DNA of 64,000 nt from Gliomastix tumulicola (lineage: Eukaryota; Ascomycota; Sordariomycetes; Hypocreales; Bionectriaceae). Shown piece after piece: positions 23,428 to 35,858 of the stretch. The notes beneath the pieces were generated by a model that had not been told where the DNA came from, did not search any database, and was given only the letters and a program-made list of their open reading frames with translations. A program made the translations under genes and the position numbers. The stretch's first letter is position 1. Every line of letters begins with the position of its first letter. Location of the stretch: contig BCHX01000001.1 in assembly GCA_001599755.1 (NCBI GenBank), forward strand, positions 2,480,001 through 2,544,000, written 5' to 3'.

Positions 23428-25499
23428 TTATTTGATGTACTTGGGGTTGCGCCAAAACTCGCAACGAGCAGTCACCATGGCGTCCTCGTCGGTCTTCACG
23501 CCATCAAGTCCAAACGTCAGGAGCTTGCTCTTGTCGCCGTACTCGGGCCAATCGACAAGGCCAGAGACACTGCCAAGTTCGACGCTTCCAGTCTCGACAA
23601 AGCTGGTGAAGTAGAGCTGCATGGCCTGGGCCAAATCCGCGCTGGCCACAGTCGCATCGTCATGGTAGAAAGTGAAAGGGAGGTCCATGCCGTGAATACC
23701 AGGGGGAACCTGGAAACGATAGTTGAGAGTCTCGTTGGCGTACGCGACGGCCAGGAAGCGCGTGTTGCAGGAGAAGGAAGACTCCGTGACAAGAAGCATG
23801 GCGCGCTCGCTCTGACTCGAGTAGGGAGTGTCGTCGCTGGGAGGCGGGTAAAGATCGTCCAGGAGGTAGTCGACAGACTCAGAACGGAAGTTGTCAAAGA
23901 GAGGGGCAAGCCGCGCGCGGAGATCCTCCTCAGTGTCGATATCGGGCGAAACAAATGAGCCAGCCTCATTAGAATTGTGCCCGATCATCAGATGAGGCTT
24001 CGAGTCGAAATGACCGTCGAGTAGCGAGCGTTCCGCAAAGTTGGGGACATAGCCTCCATCAGGCGTCGGGCTGAAGGTAAAGCTGCCGTTGGGAGAGTTG
24101 TAGACCAGGTAAGCGTTCACCTCCTTGAGAACCTCGTGGTCAAGACTTATCAAGTCCTTGCCAGTGCGAACTGTCTGACCAGAGAAAACACTGGCCGTTC
24201 CGAGGACCTTCTTCCAGAGGTCGGTCGAGTTGGCGTGCTCCCATCCAGGGCTCTGGAGAATGGCGCGATGGAAAGGGACATTGCCGTCTTCTTTGCTGGC
24301 GGTGAGATGATGAGTGATGCTGCCGGCGCCAGCAGATTGGCCGAGGACGGTCACTTGGTTGCGGTCACCGCCGAAGAGATGAATGAATGTCTGAACCCTA
24401 TGAGGTGAGTGTTAGTGAGCCTCTGTCTCTCACGGCGTCCAAGTATAGGCTGTGGCAAACTCACCATTTGAGAGCGAATAGCTGATCCTGGAGAGCAACA
24501 TTGGGGAAAACATCGTCATCGCCGTTACCGTTGAGCCAACCGAAGAGTCCAAGGCGGTAGTTGATCGCAACATAGATCATACCATCGCCGCCATCAGATC
24601 GAGCTTGGGACATGAGGCCAGAAGGGTTGTACAGGGCGTCGTTCTTTTGACCTGTGGCAGAGCATGATGAGTTTCAATTCCTCTCGTAAGGGAACTGTAA
24701 TGCTAAGACTTACCGAAGACATAACCGCCACCGTAGAGCCAAACCATGACAGGAGCTAAGACACCGTTAGCAACAACAAATGAATACAGGCAATATTGAG
24801 CATCTATCTTACCTCGAGCCGAATCGTCATCGTTGTTCCGGTCCTCAAAGATACCACGGGGAACAACAACATCCAGGAAGAGACAGTCCTCGCTCTCGGG
24901 AGGATCCTTAGAAGCGGCCTTGGTCATACTCTGAGGACTATCGGGGTCCCCGAGGCCTTGGTCAAGAGCCCACTTGGGGATGGCCTGAGGACACATGAAG
25001 CCAACAGAGCCGTCGTTGACCTTGCGGTCGGTCTTGATAACGTCGCGAGGCGGCTGGAAGCGGTTTTCGTTGATAGGGGGCTCGGCATAGCGAATGTTGT
25101 TGAAGGTATAGAAGTCTTCAGCGTCCTGTTGCTCAATGATCTTGGTCAGTCATTCTGTCTGAGCACTCCGGGTCACAGGGCAGGCATGGGAGAGAGTCAA
25201 TGTTCTGAAGTGATGATACTTCAGAGGGCACACAGGCTTTCGAGGCTGAAGATGGCATTGGAACGACCGACGAAAGCCTTAATCACCTAAAGCAAGGGAG
25301 AGAAAGGGAGGAGATGGAACAGAAGGGATGGTGATAACTTTACATTGACTTTAGCCTTATGAATGGCGTAGCCAAGATCAACAACAGGACCGCGATTCTC
25401 ATCGCCAGCCTCAGAGACAGCCTTGGCCTCAGCCTGCTGCACCCGGCCAGCGAAGCAAAAGGCCAAAGCGGCCGTGAAAACAGAACCGGGCCTCATCAT
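23428..25499 (-). CDS. secreted type-B carboxylesterase/lipase
   Basis: Five exons: 25499-25344, 25125-24813, 24755-24714, 24651-24465, 24397-23428, phases consistent, 555 residues. The first about 25 residues form a signal peptide (hydrophobic VFTAALAFCFAG, cleavage likely near QAEA). The fold is the alpha/beta-hydrolase type-B carboxylesterase: NIRYAEPP, then SEDCLFLDVVVP, then VMVWLYGGGYVFG (oxyanion-hole region), then nucleophile elbow GQSAGAGS with Ser about residue 254. HNSNEAGSF probably contributes the acid and GIHGMDLPF the histidine. It would hydrolyse carboxylic esters outside the cell; substrate unknown. The first intron is long (218 nt) and has another possible acceptor (CTTTAG near 25286) leading to an early stop. 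Methionines at 25499 and 25496 are equivalent starts. Confidence 0.9.
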
Positions 25500-26661
25500 G
25501 AAGGAAGCTCGATCAACTGCCCGCGTAGTCGGAAGCGTTGTTGCGACTCTTCGTTGATGTGAACAAGGATTGATGGTTGAAGAAGGCGTTGATTCTTTGA
25601 CAGAGAGTTGAGCTTGATCAAGAAAGAAGGATGAAGAGGGGAAAGGAAGTTTAGGGGAGGAATGAGGAGGAGAGGATTAAATAGGGGGCGGATGGGAGCA
25701 TGCGAACGCCGCTCAATGGCTGTGAAAGTGAGTCTGCTATGCAGGTAGCCGCATTTTAAATTGAGACGCGTTTGCGTCACTGGGGAGATGCCGCTCGTGA
25801 CCCCCATTTTGACATTCACACCGGTGTCAAATCGCACCAGCAGTCTCTGAAAATGCTTCTAAAGGGTTCGGCGAGGCCTAATTAGGAAACGTTCAGCACT
25901 CTTTCTCACCGCCTTGCGGGAGAGGACGGTGAGGGCAGAGAGTTCGAGGCCAGCCGGCTTCAGCCTCTGGAACAACGGCTCTGAAACCACGACTCTGAAA
26001 CCACGACTCTGAAAACAAGGTCTCTGAAAACCACGCCCGGTCCTCATCACCGCACTGCGAGGAGCCTCGTGACTAGATCGGGCCTTTCCGATCTCACTTA
26101 TGAACTATGAAGAAGGCCGCAGTGACAGTCTCAGCCATCTAGGACCCCTAGGAGTACCCGAAACGAACACGACTTTTGGCTTCGCATCAGGAGTTGGTCG
26201 TTGACGCCTTCTATCCTAATGGACGCGCTTTCGTTCTCTTGTTCCTTTCTATACTATGCCTGTGTTGAGATCGTATACGCGTCCGATTGTGAAACTTCCT
26301 ACCCAGCATCACAGATGCGAGTAAATGTGGGAAGGTAAGAGTGGAATAATCACTCCGAGCATGGTCACAAAATGCTGTTTGTTCCGAGAATATAGCATAA
26401 ATAAGTGTTAAAGGTATGTGATGACGGGGGCAGAGGCTCGCCCGTCACCATATCAGCATTTGAGTTCTATTTGCATTTTGCACCGTTTTTCACTTATTCA
26501 GGAGGTTTCTAATAGTTCACGGGGGAATCGCTCTAGCTTTAGCTTGAAAGAAAATAATTGACATTAGATTAAGGAAAGGCTTGTATGAGCTGCTGAATAA
26601 TCATCCGCAAAAAAGAAAGAAAGCAGTAAAGCGACGCATCATTCTCATGTATTCTCCCGCC
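25500..26661. other. spacer between the carboxylesterase and the WSC oxidase
   Basis: The left part is the carboxylesterase promoter, rich in A/G near the start, and the right part is the 3' flank of the WSC oxidase, AT-rich about 26380-26600. A short tandem repeat lies at 25979-26036. No gene recognised. Confidence 0.5.
25979..26036. repeat. short tandem repeat of about 14-15 bp units
   Basis: Four imperfect copies of a unit like GACTCTGAAACCAC (variants with one or two extra A, or AAG at the end) follow directly on one another. Confidence 0.8.
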
Positions 26662-29600
26662 TTAAATACCGGGCGTCGTGAAGCCCGGGGCATCAGGCCA
26701 GTTGCCGATCTCAGCAGGGTCACCACCGATGCGAACATACACACCAACGGCTGGGATACCTCCGTCGAGGACGAAGAACTGGTACCAGCCAGGAGGGGCG
26801 ATATGAACGCGGGGCGGCGACGTCACTGTGCACGTGGTTCCACTGCAAGAAACAGCTGGGAGCAGCGTACGAGCACCCATGGAGTTGCCGTGAGTGCTAG
26901 AGACGGATCCCAGAAGCGAGGCAGTAAGGGCACCGTTCACCGGCGCGTGCCCGATGGTAAAGGTGTATGGCTTGTTGTACTCCCAATCCTTGTCGGCGAT
27001 CGTGAAAGTTGGGCGAGTCTTGCCGCTCAGGAGGTAAGGGGGCGTGAAGGTCTCAACGCGGTACTCCTGAGGGTTCACACCATCCTGGGGGTCGGATCCA
27101 GAAATGAGGACACGACCATCGAGAAGCGTGATAGACTCGGAGTGATACATGCGCGCAACAGTGGTGTTGGCCATGATAGTCATGCGGCTACCCTTGGGCT
27201 TGGAAGGATCGTAGAGAATAGCGTTGAGGTTGGGCGTGTTAGCAAGACCGAAACCAGCATTGCCTGCCTTGGCACCGTTGACAATGAGGTAGGTTCCATC
27301 GGGAAGAGGGGCCATGCAAGACATGACTCGCTTCGAGGGCATGCGCTCGATAGTCCACTCAGCGCCCGGGGTATCCGGCTCAATGGTGACGCAGGTGTCC
27401 AGAGCGTTCATGATACCCTCAGTTGAGCCACCGCAGATGAGAACCTCCAAGGGAGCGCCGTAAGGAGCCTTCTGAGGAAGGAGAACAGAGCTTCCCTCAA
27501 GAGGGTACGTGCGCCCACCCATGGGATCGTTGACAGCTCCCGGGATGTTGGGGAGGGTCCTGATGGTCTCGAAAGTCACCTCGTCCAGAATACGAGCCTC
27601 GTTCCAGTACGCGACGAAAATGCCACCAGAGGGCAGGACAACCAGGTAAGGATACAGGTTGTTAGGGTCGGTACGCTCGAGCCACTCCATGTAGAGAGGC
27701 GCGGTTCCGGTATAGGGCAGGATCTCAAGGGTAGGGACGGGAGCGCCGTTCGAGCCCTCCTCACCGCCGACAACCAGGATGGAGCCATTGGCCATGTTGA
27801 GAGTCGAGGGGTACCAGCGTCCATCCTGAAGCTTCAGAACATCGACGTCTTCCTCCCAGTCATTGGTGCCCTTAACACCAGGGCTGCCATCGGGTGTGTA
27901 CAGACGAACACCATAGGTCGAGTCACCAGACCATCCACCAACGGTGAGCTGACGACCAGCCTTGTCGGGCAGCGTCACACCAGCGGCGCAGAACAGATCG
28001 GTTCGGACAGACATGGTGCGCCAGGCCTGGTCGAAGTTGTTAATCTGAGTGAGATCAAGCTCGTAGGCACCGGTCGAGTTGGGAGGGCCGGTCGTCCACT
28101 TCTCCAGGAACGTGACCTTTCCGAGAATGGTCTCAGACGTCATGAGAGGAATGACAACACCGCCGATGAGGAAGTCATAGCTACCAGCCTGAGGGGTACC
28201 CGCCTTGGCAAACTCCCACTCGAAGAACGGGTCGCCTTCCCAGTAGTACATCGACATGCGAGCAGGACCACCGCAGATGGCAGTTGCGTTGCCGGCGCAA
28301 GGGTTGGTGCACTCAGTCTCGGCGACATACTCAGAGCCGGCCGCGCCGAGGTCGCGGGGATCACCGCAGTAGCACTCAACACCATACTCGAGACCAGCAG
28401 CCGAGTAACCAAACTCTCCACAGGCGTCAAGGCACAGCTTGGGAGTCAAGGTGTTCTCGTAGAACAGCTGCCAGGGCAGAACACGTCCAAAACCGACTGC
28501 ATCAGTTGCGCAGCCCTTGTAGACCCAGTCACCGACCGAGGGGATGGGGGCAGGAGGGCCGAAGACGTCGGGCTCTCCGAGAGAAAAGACGCTCATCCTG
28601 TTCGGGCCACCACAGAACTCAGCGTTGTTACCACCACAGGGAGTGTTGCACTCAGACTCGGCAACCGTGTTAGTAGGGCCGTTGACCAGAGCGTGACCAC
28701 AGAAGCACTGGGTGTAGTACTGCGTGCCAGCCACTGTATAGCCTTTGTCTTTGCAAGCAGCAGCGCACTTAGCGTTGGTAAGGGCTGGGTCATCGGCGGT
28801 CTGGAAGTTAAGAATGCGGCCTTGTTGGCCATCGACCCAGCAGCCATAGTAGTCCCAGCCCACGGGAAGACCAGTCGGCGCAGGAGCCCGAGTAGTCTCA
28901 GCCGCCGGGCTCGTCTCGGTGCCAGAAGCAGGGGGCGGCGCATCGCCCTGGACGTAGACCGAGAGGCGGTTGCCAGCTCCACAGGTCGTGCACTGGTCAC
29001 CACCACAGAGCATGTTACACTCAGCTTGAGGAGCCACAACCGAACCCGTGTTGAATTTGTCTCCGCAGTAACACTCCCACGCATACTCGACGCCGAAGTA
29101 CGTGTAGCCTGTGCAGAACGCGGCGCACTTGGCAACAGTCATGTCATCGCCAGCTGTGGCCTTGGCACTGAAAGCGCGCATGCCAGTCGCTTCTGTGTAG
29201 CAGCCATAGTAGTTCCAGCCTCCCAGAGCCGTCAGCGGTTGGTGAGGGCACACAGTAGGCTCTGCAACGGCCGTGGTAGAGGTCGTCGTAGTCGACTCAT
29301 CAGCAACGCGCTCAGTAGCAGTTACCGATTCCGTCGAGGAGGGTGTGGGAGTGGGAGTAGGCGTAGACACAGGGGTGCTCGTCGATTCCTCAGAGCTGGA
29401 GCTCGAAGATTCCGAGGACGAGGGTGTCGGAGTAGGAGTAGGCGTGGACACAGGTGTGGGAGTAGGAGTAGGCGTGGACACAGGAGTGCTCGTCGATTCC
29501 TCAGAGCTGGAACTCGAAGATTCGGAAGATGTAGAGCTGGAAGTTGGCGTGGGCGTGGGTGTAGGAGTGGAGCTAGGAGTGGTAGATGGGGTCGAAGTGG

Positions 29601-30951
29601 TGGTCTCGTCCTGAGCGGCCACAGACGAGGAAGTCGACGTAGTTGAGCTGGACTCCGGGGTGGTGGAGGGAGTCGTAGTGGTCTCAGTAGTGTCTGTCTC
29701 ACCGGCGGGTTCAGCCTCGGAAGAGGTCGTCGATTCCGATGTAGTGCTCTCCGAAGGTGTGGTTGACTCCGGCGTGGAGGAAGGAGTGGTCGACTCCGGC
29801 GTGGAGGAAGGAGTGGTCGACTCCGGCGTGGAAGAAGGAGTGGTAGACTCTGGCGTGGAAGAAGGAGTGGTCGACTCCGGCGTGGTGGTGGTCGATTCCG
29901 AGATGAACGTGAAGTCACTATACAGCCCTGTCAGTACAACCGCAACACGAGAAGTCGTGTAACACAGAGTCGAACGTACCTCGGAGGAATGATGGTGGTC
30001 GAGGTGGAGGTCTGCTCATCCGACCACTCTTCCTTGTAGTCGTAAACATTCAGGCGGTTTGGACCACCGCAGATCTCCGTGTGGTTGCCATTACAAATCA
30101 TCTCGCAGCCCTCCACTGCAGGCTTTCCTCCATTGACAATGTCATCGCCGCAGACTGCACATCGTGGGTCAGGGAAGGCTGCTCATACAGCTAATTGGGT
30201 GTGTACTTACAGCATTCACCGCCGTACTCAACACCAGCAAGCTGGAAGTTGTTGTCCTTGCAGCCCTTGGTACACTTGGCGACGGTCATCTCCTCAGCGG
30301 GAACGCTGTGGAGCTGGAAGCTCAGAGCTCTGCCAGTGGTGCCCTCACTGTCATCATTTCGAAGTCAGCATGATTCGGAATCTCGTATGCTGTCCTCCGC
30401 AGTGTGCAGGATACTTACGCATAGCAGCCAATTGACGTCCAGTTCTTAGGACCAGGGTTTTCCTTCGGGCCGTCGACAGTCCTCTTGTACAGCGTGAGGC
30501 GATCCGGACCACCACAGGGCTGGTCTGCGTCTCCCGTGCAGGGAGTGTTGCAATCCGTTTGGTCTTCGGCTTTCTTGGCTCCTTCGGCCAGAATGTTGCC
30601 GCAATAGCACTCATAGTAATACTCAGTGCCGAAATACGCATAGCCTTTGTCAAAACAAAAGTCACCGCACTTCTCATTCGTCATCTCATCAAAATCATGA
30701 GTGGCTGCGCGGTTAATTGTGCGACCCGGAACGTCCCTATGTAACCCCAGTCAGTAAGGTGCTTAGGTCCCAAGGTATAGCGGAGGATGGGGGCAGTACA
30801 GGTAGCAGCCCTCATATTCCCAGTCATTGTCGAGTAACTTGGGAGCTGTGAGATCACGTCGCTCAAGCGAGCCGGCCTGTGCAGGTGAGAAGACCGAAGA
30901 CAGGCACAGCAGTGAAACGAGGGAAGAGGTATGCCTGGCCATGTTGAGCAT
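26662..30951 (-). CDS. secreted five-WSC-domain copper radical (glyoxal-oxidase type) oxidase
   Basis: Five exons: 30951-30800, 30736-30419, 30347-30211, 30154-29980, 29917-26662; phases agree, 1345 residues. A signal peptide (about 1-27) is followed by WSC domains at about 46-140 and 150-250. A Ser/Thr/Pro linker of about 230 residues, likely heavily O-glycosylated, separates them from three more WSC domains (about 494-582, 613-705, 722-818). The C-terminal half is a glyoxal-oxidase-like propeller plus a DUF1929-type beta-sandwich. All five expected copper-site residues are visible: Cys904 (DLFCAAG) and Tyr963 (GRWYPST) for the Tyr-Cys cofactor, Tyr1185-His1186 (RMYHSES) and His1270 (STHGNSM). 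It should oxidise aldehydes or alcohols to give H2O2, while the WSC modules, by family, bind carbohydrate such as wall glucan. ATG 30942 is an alternative start. Confidence 0.92.
29347..29528. repeat. duplicated about 74-bp segment in the WSC-oxidase linker
   Basis: Two nearly identical stretches, about 29347-29419 and 29455-29528, encode (on the minus strand) the same Ser/Glu-rich block followed by STPTPTPTP. An extra copy of the STPTPTPTP unit lies between them. Seen directly; the boundaries are approximate. Confidence 0.8.
29765..29890. repeat. 27-bp in-frame tandem repeat in the WSC-oxidase linker
   Basis: Four full copies (29765-29791, 29792-29818, 29819-29845, 29846-29872) plus a partial fifth. 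They differ by only one to three bases and encode the nonapeptide STPESTTPS or a register variant on the minus strand. Such an array can change copy number without breaking the frame. Confidence 0.92.
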
Positions 30952-33900
30952 CTTTGTGCGAGTTGGGGCAATGGCCAACTCTAAGACGACTCCAGGAACA
31001 AACAGACTGATATGACAGCAGAGAAGCTGTCCAAGCGAAGGAAAGGCCAACAACACACAACAGAAGTGAACGAACGAAGGTCTGGGTTGACACGACATGC
31101 AACGGAGAAGAGGAAGAAGAAGAATGGCGAGGGGCGCCAAGTATATAGCCCTGGGATACAAGCATTTGCGACGGCGACGGCCCCGGCTGAACCTCCCAGA
31201 TGGGACGAGACCCAGGGTGCCAGTCTGAATTCATGCCTAGATCGGATACATGTTGGCCGAGACGCAAAACAAAAGCTTTGACCTTTCCCATGCAGGTTAA
31301 TCACTAGATGCATACCCAGCCCTGGGAGGAATCCGTCATCAGTCCATGGCATAGCATGTACCAACGTGGCACAGGGCGAGACTGCTTATCGGAACGGTAT
31401 GCGGACCATGGGGCTGACATTGGACAGACCGACTCATGGAGCCGAGCTTTGAGTCTTGGGGAGAGAAAGGGCGAGAATGCCAGAGCTCTTCGTTAGTGTG
31501 AGCTGTGCCAGAAACTAGCTGGCATTTGGCAGATTCGTGAGTGATGGCCCATCCGCGTCCGGGCCACGATGGTTCTGGCCTGCCAGTGGGGGTGATTGCT
31601 GCAGGGATATGGGGGAGAAAAGACCGCCAAGCGAGAAAGCCACAGGGTGTGCCAGGGGGAGGCCCTGGCCTGAAGTCCCCTCCCCTCCCACACCACCCTC
31701 CAAAAGCTTCGCAAGTTGCCGCTCTGGAGACTGGCCATGGCTGATGGTGGTGACGGTGTCGGCGTGCGGTGGGGTCCAGCACCGGCCGTTGGCCGTCTCC
31801 TCAGTGGTCCTCACCCCGGGCGCCATCGAGCGTGGCGCCAGGTCATCGCGTGGGAAATACGAGAAAGCCAGCCATAGGCCGGAAGCCTGGAATGAGTGGC
31901 TTTTGTCCAAGAATGGATCCCAGACACGAAGCCGCCAATGAAGGCAAGCCGTCCCCAACTCGCAGGTTCGTCGATAGCTCGACGGCCCCCAGCATAGCCC
32001 TACTACTATGCAGCCACAGGGCACCACTTCGTACACTCGCAAATTGCACAGCAAGCCATGTCCGACGAGAGTCAGTCAGGCTGGTGTGCGCCCTGCCACC
32101 CTTCTCCTCTGCAGGTCGCTCTCGACACGTCAGAACGAAAATCCACCTCGTTTCTTACGCCCAGCCAGCCCGTATCTATCGGGTGGAATACGGGTACCGG
32201 CTGCACTGATCTGGCGCTTCGTATCCCTGAAGGTGCAAGCGGCAGGGGACGCGGTGCGCTGATTTGCTAAGATCCAACTGCATGATAAAGGACCTTGACG
32301 ACTTCGGTTAGGCAAGATTCAAGAACTGGTCCGAGAGACGGTGAGGCTGAGGACAGCGCGTGGATGTTGGGAAGCAGAATCCATACTTCGAGTTTTTTTT
32401 TTCCTACTAGGAGCCTGGAATGGATACCAGACTGGCGGGACTAACAAATTTCCCGTAGCAGGAGCGGTGCAGGTGATGTCTTGCCTTGTCTTGCCTGAGT
32501 TGGTCTTGCCCTGCAATAGTGTCTCTGCTCCTGCCCTCGTCTTTGCTCGACGTCGTAATGGCTGGCGCTAGGGCGAGCTTGAGGCAAGTCTTATTTCCAC
32601 CGCCCCTTCCCCCCCTTTTTCATCTCTTGTTGGTCTATGTCTGGGAAGGTGCACAGGGCGGGTGAGTGCCTGCCTTTCACGTGCACACCCAACGAGTGGA
32701 TCGGATTGGACGAGGAAGCAAATAAACACGAGAAAGGCATCCAGGAGGAAGAAGACTTATCACACCGATCATCCGAGAAGGAATGCATCCCGCCGACGAA
32801 TTGCAAAGGACCCGAAGGCGATTTGGTAATGTGTACGACCATCCATCCACACAGCCAGCCCAACCGACGAGACCCGCATCCTAGACCCGGCCACATGCAA
32901 ATCGTGCCATGTTGACAGCCAGACAGACTACATGATGACCACATACATACACGACTCGTTAGTCTTGTTTATCCCTTGTCTTTGTCTTGGCAGCTGGGTC
33001 GGGAAAGACGATGGCCACCGTTCTGGTCCCCCTCTTTCCCTCGCCTCCGTGATTGTAGGGGCAGAGCGCGAAGAGTCGAGCCAATGGGTAAGGTGTGATG
33101 AGTCTGATGACCTTGTCGAGTATTACATGGCGTCCAATATTTGAGCCACACTCGGCCTTTTCCTTTCTCTTTTCCTCCTTGTGTCTGCTCATTGGCTCGA
33201 GGTGGACTGATATCCGCCTATCTGACTGCATTCGGGGAGGGGGGCTTGGGGGTGCAATACTGGCTGCCGATATTGTCCGACCCGTGCAGATTTTCATGAT
33301 GGCCTCATTTTCTACTCCACGGTTGCATCTCGGCTAGGAAGGCCCTATCTCTGCTGACCACCCTCACGAAGCTGAAAAAGGGATTCCAGGACACCATCGT
33401 CGGTGATTGTGCCCCCTCCAGAGAGCACTAGCATCTCTGACCATCGGGTGCTAGTTGATAGCCTAGATTCCCATGGATGGAGTGTTAGTCAACGCGCGGA
33501 GATCGGGTTGCGGCACCAAGAATCAATGCTCTCCTGAATTTTGAGAGGAGGAGGGAGGGTCGTCTGCATCCACCAGCGACCCTTCGGGATGCTAAAAATA
33601 CGAACCAAAGGACAAGGTCGAAGGGAATATTTTAACGCTTACCACGTATAGCACGCATTGTTATAGAGTGGGGGTTGGCCAGGAGGCCTTTCCATCATGC
33701 AACTCCAGCACACACCTTCTGCATGTATATAGTAAATATCGCAGCGGCCTCATCCCAGCGACTCTCCTGGTTCCCAAGCGTGCGGTCGCGTGAGGACGTT
33801 GACTGCGGAACGGCGGTGACATGCAGAGCACGCACACTAGAGGACGAGTGACGTCTTGAGGGAAATTATAGATTACATAAACCGCATGGCACGCTGCAGA

Positions 33901-35858
33901 GCATCAATGTTCCCCAGAGAACGGTCCAATATTGGCTGCACATTGCATATGGGGAACCCATGCGAGCACGGTCAGTGGCCAACCGGCCGCGTCGCACGGC
34001 ATGTACGAGGGAGCTCGACAGGGTCCGCATGCAGTATCACCCTACCGCTGTACGTAAGTAAGCAGGCAGGCAGATAACGCCCGTTATCACACCGTATGCA
34101 CCTGCATGGTTACGGCATCTGGTCGAGCCGCGTCTTGACCGCGCATGTGACGCCAACGACTGAATCTCGATGGCGATGGTTTCTTGTCATCTTCAGCCCT
34201 CGGACATCGGGACCGGCCTGGACTTGAGGATTGTCGGAGCATTCTCGCCTCTTTTTGGCTGCGGAAAGACCGTGAAAAAAGATGGTGTCTACCAGCACAA
34301 AATAGGCTTGGATCAAGGTCGCGGGTGCTCAACTTGTCCAGGGCTGGCCACTAGCTCGCTACTATTGCCCAAGAGGACTCAGCCCAGAACCACACACAGC
34401 GAGGCGCCCCCCAAGCCAAGGTGCGCTCCCAAGACCTGAGCTGGGTCTCCAGGCGATAGTGCACTGGGAGGTGCCCATGAGTCAATGGCAATCTCCCCCC
34501 GATCCCAGCGGTCGTGTCGCGCTGACGTTCAGTTGGAGGAGAGCCGACACACCCATACCTGACTCCCAAGCCGCTGTTCCTGGCGACCCGATGCTCAGCG
34601 ACCAGCCGCTGGTGACTAGCAAAGCCACCGACGGTCAGGCCGAATGTTGGTAGGCGGTATGTCGATGCATGCTTCACGGGTCGTTGGTCGGATTCACGGC
34701 CCAGGAGCAGATTTTGTTGTGCCTGAAAGAATGGCCAAGGAACCGCATCCAGGTACCTGGTGGTGATCAGTTCCTGGAGCATCCGCAATGGAATGTAGCG
34801 CTATCCGAAACCTGTGTAAGATCCAGGGCTGTGCTTACGGCCCTGAGGGATGGATCTCAGATCGAGTCTCGGGACCAACAGAACAAAGACAGAAGCGATC
34901 CAGGAATTCCAGTACACTGTCTGTGCAGGGTAGGCTCATGTTCACTGCTCAGGCTTCCATGGATCTCGGATCCCGACGCTGAGCAATTTGGAGACAGCAT
35001 GTACTCGACAACAGCATGCTATTTTGTAGATGAGGCAAAGTTAACACAGTGCCGTCAAACTCGTTGCCCCCAGTGTTTCTTCCCCTTCAAATCAAGGCTC
35101 GGGATTGACCGTTGACCAATGATAGCTACCAGTATTGTGCACAACTTGGAGTACATTGCTGCCCGTCCCAGCTCGCTCTGATGTCCAGGGTAAGATGCAC
35201 GCTTGCATCAGCAACAGTCGACCATTCGGTTCAGGGCTGGGACTCTGGAATCCACGGAAGAAAATACATTTCGTTCTCGTAGCCCCGTCACATTGATTAT
35301 CCAAGCAGATTCTCTGCTTTGCCCTGGACACATGCATGGAAGCAAGTAAAAATGACTACGATGATGATGAGTGACTCATTGTGAGATGGAAGACTCTGTC
35401 AGCCTTGACGGTACTGGCGTTGAGCTATGAATTGCTAGGAAGTACTAAGATCTCCCGCATAATTGAGTGGGACTCAAGGTACCAAACCATCATTCAAATC
35501 AAGGCGTCATGTTCCGCGTCCCGCCCTTCACACAGAATCGCCTCGCTGGCCCACTAAATTTTACAACGTCAGGTCCTTGAAACAGTCAAACCTCTTGCCT
35601 CAGCAAAAGCATAAGGATACTTAGAGTCACCTCGTTTCCTCCCGAACCTCTTTCGTTGTCATACAAATTTTGCAAAGACTGGGTTGACTGGCATCTATTT
35701 CCTTTATTTTTGTGTCAGAAGTCGCTATATTTCTAGAAGCGCAAAGACCAGACAGCCCACTCTTTTCACTCTTCACCGTCGGGATATCGCCTCGCGACAC
35801 CGCTCTCTTACATCGGCGCACAGCGTTCAAAATACTTGGCACTGAATCATTGGCCGGC
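30952..35858. other. 4.9-kb gene-free divergent spacer
   Basis: This separates the WSC oxidase (minus) from the NF-X1-type gene (plus), so both promoters lie here. I examined both strands. Open frames such as 31515-32054, 34351-34788 and 34669-35115 lack family resemblance and splice structure. Composition is ordinary, without obvious transposon ends or long repeats. It could hold non-coding transcripts, but nothing in the sequence shows one. Confidence 0.45.

Noticed and set aside
22911..23435. plus-strand open frame of 174 codons across the purine-rich repeat
   Set aside because: Several frames are open over the repeat, so openness reflects repeat composition; it also runs antisense into the carboxylesterase 3' end.
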